Under the pieces are notes generated by a model. The model worked only from the letters and a program-made list of their open reading frames with translations. It made no database searches and was not told the origin of the DNA. Below are positions 5,619 through 6,582 of a stretch of DNA of 6,582 nucleotides, piece after piece; the stretch's first letter is position 1, and each line of letters begins with the position of its first letter. The DNA comes from Chloroflexota bacterium (lineage in GTDB: Bacteria > Chloroflexota > FW602-bin22 > JAMCYS01): the NCBI GenBank assembly GCA_021847625.1, contig JAJZQK010000195.1, forward strand, positions 1 to 6,582. Direction: 5' to 3'. The translations under genes and the position numbers were made by a program.

Positions 5619-5828
5619 CTACTGTCGCCAGGCGGGCTCGCTGTGCTGCGAGTAGTGGTCGAGCGCCTTGGCGGCGCCGTCCAGCACCTCGGCCAAGGTC
5701 TCGAAGAGCGCCTTGGCCTTGGGATCGCTCACCCGGCTGATGTCGGCCCGGCACTCGTCCTTTGCCTGGCGCACCAATCCCGCGATGCGCTCCGCGTGCT
5801 GCTCGGCGGTCATTCTCTCTTCGTTCAT
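5619..5828 (-). CDS. Small helical protein of unknown function
   Basis: A 69-residue, charged, apparently all-helical soluble protein. The amphipathic stretch TAEQHAERIAGLVRQAKDEC is followed by a DP break (35-36) and a second helix through ALFETLAEVLDGAAKALDHY, then a short tail HSEPAWRQ. It has a single cysteine (C26) and no signal peptide or membrane segment, so it is likely cytoplasmic. Codon use is G/C-rich at third positions like the larger genes, and the plus-strand reading is not protein-like. The start is chosen at 5828, where GGAGAAGGTGG precedes the ATG. Two tandem ATGs at 5846 and 5843, after CTTGGGGG, are possible and would give up to 75 residues. I recognise no characterised family. 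It stands alone, more than 400 bp from the DUF6544-like gene. Confidence 0.7.
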   Translation of the reverse strand: MNEERMTAEQHAERIAGLVRQAKDECRADISRVSDPKAKALFETLAEVLDGAAKALDHYSQHSEPAWRQ

Positions 5829-5857
5829 GCCCACCTTCTCCATCATCCCCCAAGGGA

Positions 5858-5884
5858 ATTATCGAACCGCCTTTGTCACAGCAA
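5858..5884 (-). promoter_or_regulatory. Weak promoter candidate for the small gene
   Basis: On the minus strand TTGCTG (5879-5884) lies 15 bp from GATAAT (5858-5863), a five-of-six -10 box. The spacing is short and the -35 match partial, so this is tentative. It would start transcription about 20-25 bp upstream of the chosen ATG. Confidence 0.3.
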
Positions 5885-6072
5885 GATAAGGACCAACCCG
5901 GCGCGCGGGCGCGAGCACCGCCAGCCCACCCGCGGGGACCGATGGCCGGCAGACCAACCTGCCAAATTCCCCCGTCACCCACCCTTCCGGCCCTCGCTGG
6001 CATGGATCGTGCGGCGATTGGTTGCGACTGGTGAGGACTTCTTCCGCAGGGAGTCCCCCGCCTCTCTACTGC

Positions 6073-6101
6073 GAACCGCCCTGTCCAGCCCAGGGCGGTT
6101 C
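6073..6101. terminator. 11-bp perfect hairpin in the gene-free stretch
   Basis: GAACCGCCCTG (6073-6083) pairs with CAGGGCGGTTC (6091-6101) around a 7-nt loop. CATTTGTG follows on the plus strand, a weak U-tract. No obvious gene ends beside it in that orientation. The stretch 5885-6234 contains this hairpin, the one at 6130-6170 and no coding region I can support. Confidence 0.4.
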
Positions 6102-6129
6102 CATTTGTGCAGGGGTCGGCGAACGGCCG

Positions 6130-6170
6130 TGCGGCAGGAGGGATTGTCTTCGGCAAACCCTCCTGCCGCA
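6130..6170. repeat. 13-bp hairpin capped by a C(UUCG)G tetraloop
   Basis: TGCGGCAGGAGGG (6130-6142) pairs perfectly with CCCTCCTGCCGCA (6158-6170). The 15-nt centre can continue the helix through TTG/CAA and close with C-TTCG-G (6148-6153), an exceptionally stable RNA tetraloop when read on the plus strand. It lies 60 bp past the stop of the minus-strand gene remnant. A transcript-end structure or small structured RNA is possible; no promoter was found. Confidence 0.5.
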
Positions 6171-6234
6171 TGCTCTTGCCCTAGCCGCCCACTGGGGTCA
6201 CGGCGCTGTCTGTTCTACCACCGCTGAGTCTGAC

Positions 6235-6450
6235 TTACATCTGACTAACACCGCGCGCCTGCGTATCGATGAGCAGTTCGGGTAGAGGCGCTGCCAGCGG
6301 CTGGGTCAGATCAAGGCCGTGAATCTCCTTCACGCGCTGCACGAACCACCTGGTGAAGTCGTCGTTCCCAACGCCAAGCTGCTGGAAGGCGCGCACCGGG
6401 TCATCCCCCTCAAGGGTAACGATTCGCGCTCTATTGCCCCTGTCGCTGCA
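6235..6450 (-). pseudogene. C-terminal remnant of an unidentified protein gene
   Basis: A minus-strand frame open for 71 codons from just after a TGA (6451-6453) to TAA (6235-6237). It has no ATG near its beginning, and the only GTG is internal. The translation reads like real protein: ARIVTLEGDDPVRAFQQLG, then DDFTRWFVQRVKEIHGLDL, then PLPELLIDTQ, ending GVSQM. Codon use is G/C-rich at third positions, as in the intact genes. The stretch up to the stop looks like the C-terminal part of a small cytoplasmic protein; I cannot name the family. The 5' part is missing or out of frame, and the sequence upstream (6451-6582) shows no matching coding signal but does carry a dispersed palindrome at 6535-6554. 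A truncation or frameshift is the simplest explanation; an intact gene with an unusual start is less likely. Confidence 0.5.
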
Positions 6451-6534
6451 TCAACCGTGCCAAGGGTTGCCACCGTGGGGATGGTTCGCCGACAGAGTGA
6501 CAGTCTAGTGAAGGCGGACTCCCCAGAGATCGTC

Positions 6535-6554
6535 ATGCCCGCGCAAGCGGGCAT
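6535..6554. repeat. Dispersed palindrome, copy C (stem ATGCCCGC, loop GCAA)
   Basis: ATGCCCGC (6535-6542) pairs with GCGGGCAT (6547-6554) around GCAA, in the frame CGTCAT...ATCCAGG. It has the same loop and flanks as copy A (5398-5417), but with a C-G pair swapped to G-C at stem position 3. Confidence 0.7.
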
Positions 6555-6582
6555 CCAGGAAATCCGCCGATGGCTGCCTGGA

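Noticed and set aside
5499..6227. Long plus- and minus-strand frames over the small gene and the gene-free stretch
   Set aside because: Low-complexity Pro/Arg/Ala composition, no credible start, and they overlap strong hairpins; only the 5619-5828 reading looks like protein.

Overview
This is a GC-rich bacterial window. Long ORFs with G/C-rich third codon positions are separated by intergenic regions packed with short palindromic repeats. The mix of a DesK/NarX-type kinase with a NarL-type regulator, a stand-alone RecB-like nuclease, a DUF6544-like protein and abundant CTAC-ended and CCCTC-type repeats would fit a Chloroflexota (Dehalococcoidia-like) genome. That placement is an inference from style; there is no rRNA or other marker gene here.

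Layout. Positions 231-3047 (minus strand) hold three genes read in the order ABC-transporter ATPase, sensor histidine kinase, response regulator. A good sigma70-like promoter (3104-3132) precedes the ATPase. The kinase and regulator overlap by ATGA and are certainly coupled. A 178-bp gap with a roughly 110-bp palindromic element lies between the ATPase and the kinase, so it is open whether all three share one transcript. No permease for the ATPase is present. The likely reading is an envelope-stress or efflux-type two-component module next to a MacB/LolD-type ATPase.

Divergent from this block, with its own promoter (3195-3222), is a plus-strand gene (3281-4072) for a stand-alone PD-(D/E)XK nuclease with a four-cysteine, probably iron-sulfur, cluster. 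It converges on a minus-strand membrane-anchored DUF6544-like protein (4342-5187). The 270-bp convergent gap is almost entirely palindromic repeats.

From 5188 to the end coding density drops. One small helical protein (5619-5828, minus) is convincing. An open frame without a start (6235-6450, minus) looks like the C-terminal remnant of a protein gene. The rest is hairpins, including three copies of an 8-bp-stem palindrome whose stems differ by compensatory changes.

I find no clear new defence or biosynthetic system. The best leads are the lone RecB-like nuclease, the permease-less ATPase with a C-terminal extension beside the two-component system, the covarying palindromes and the unannotated gene remnant near the right edge.
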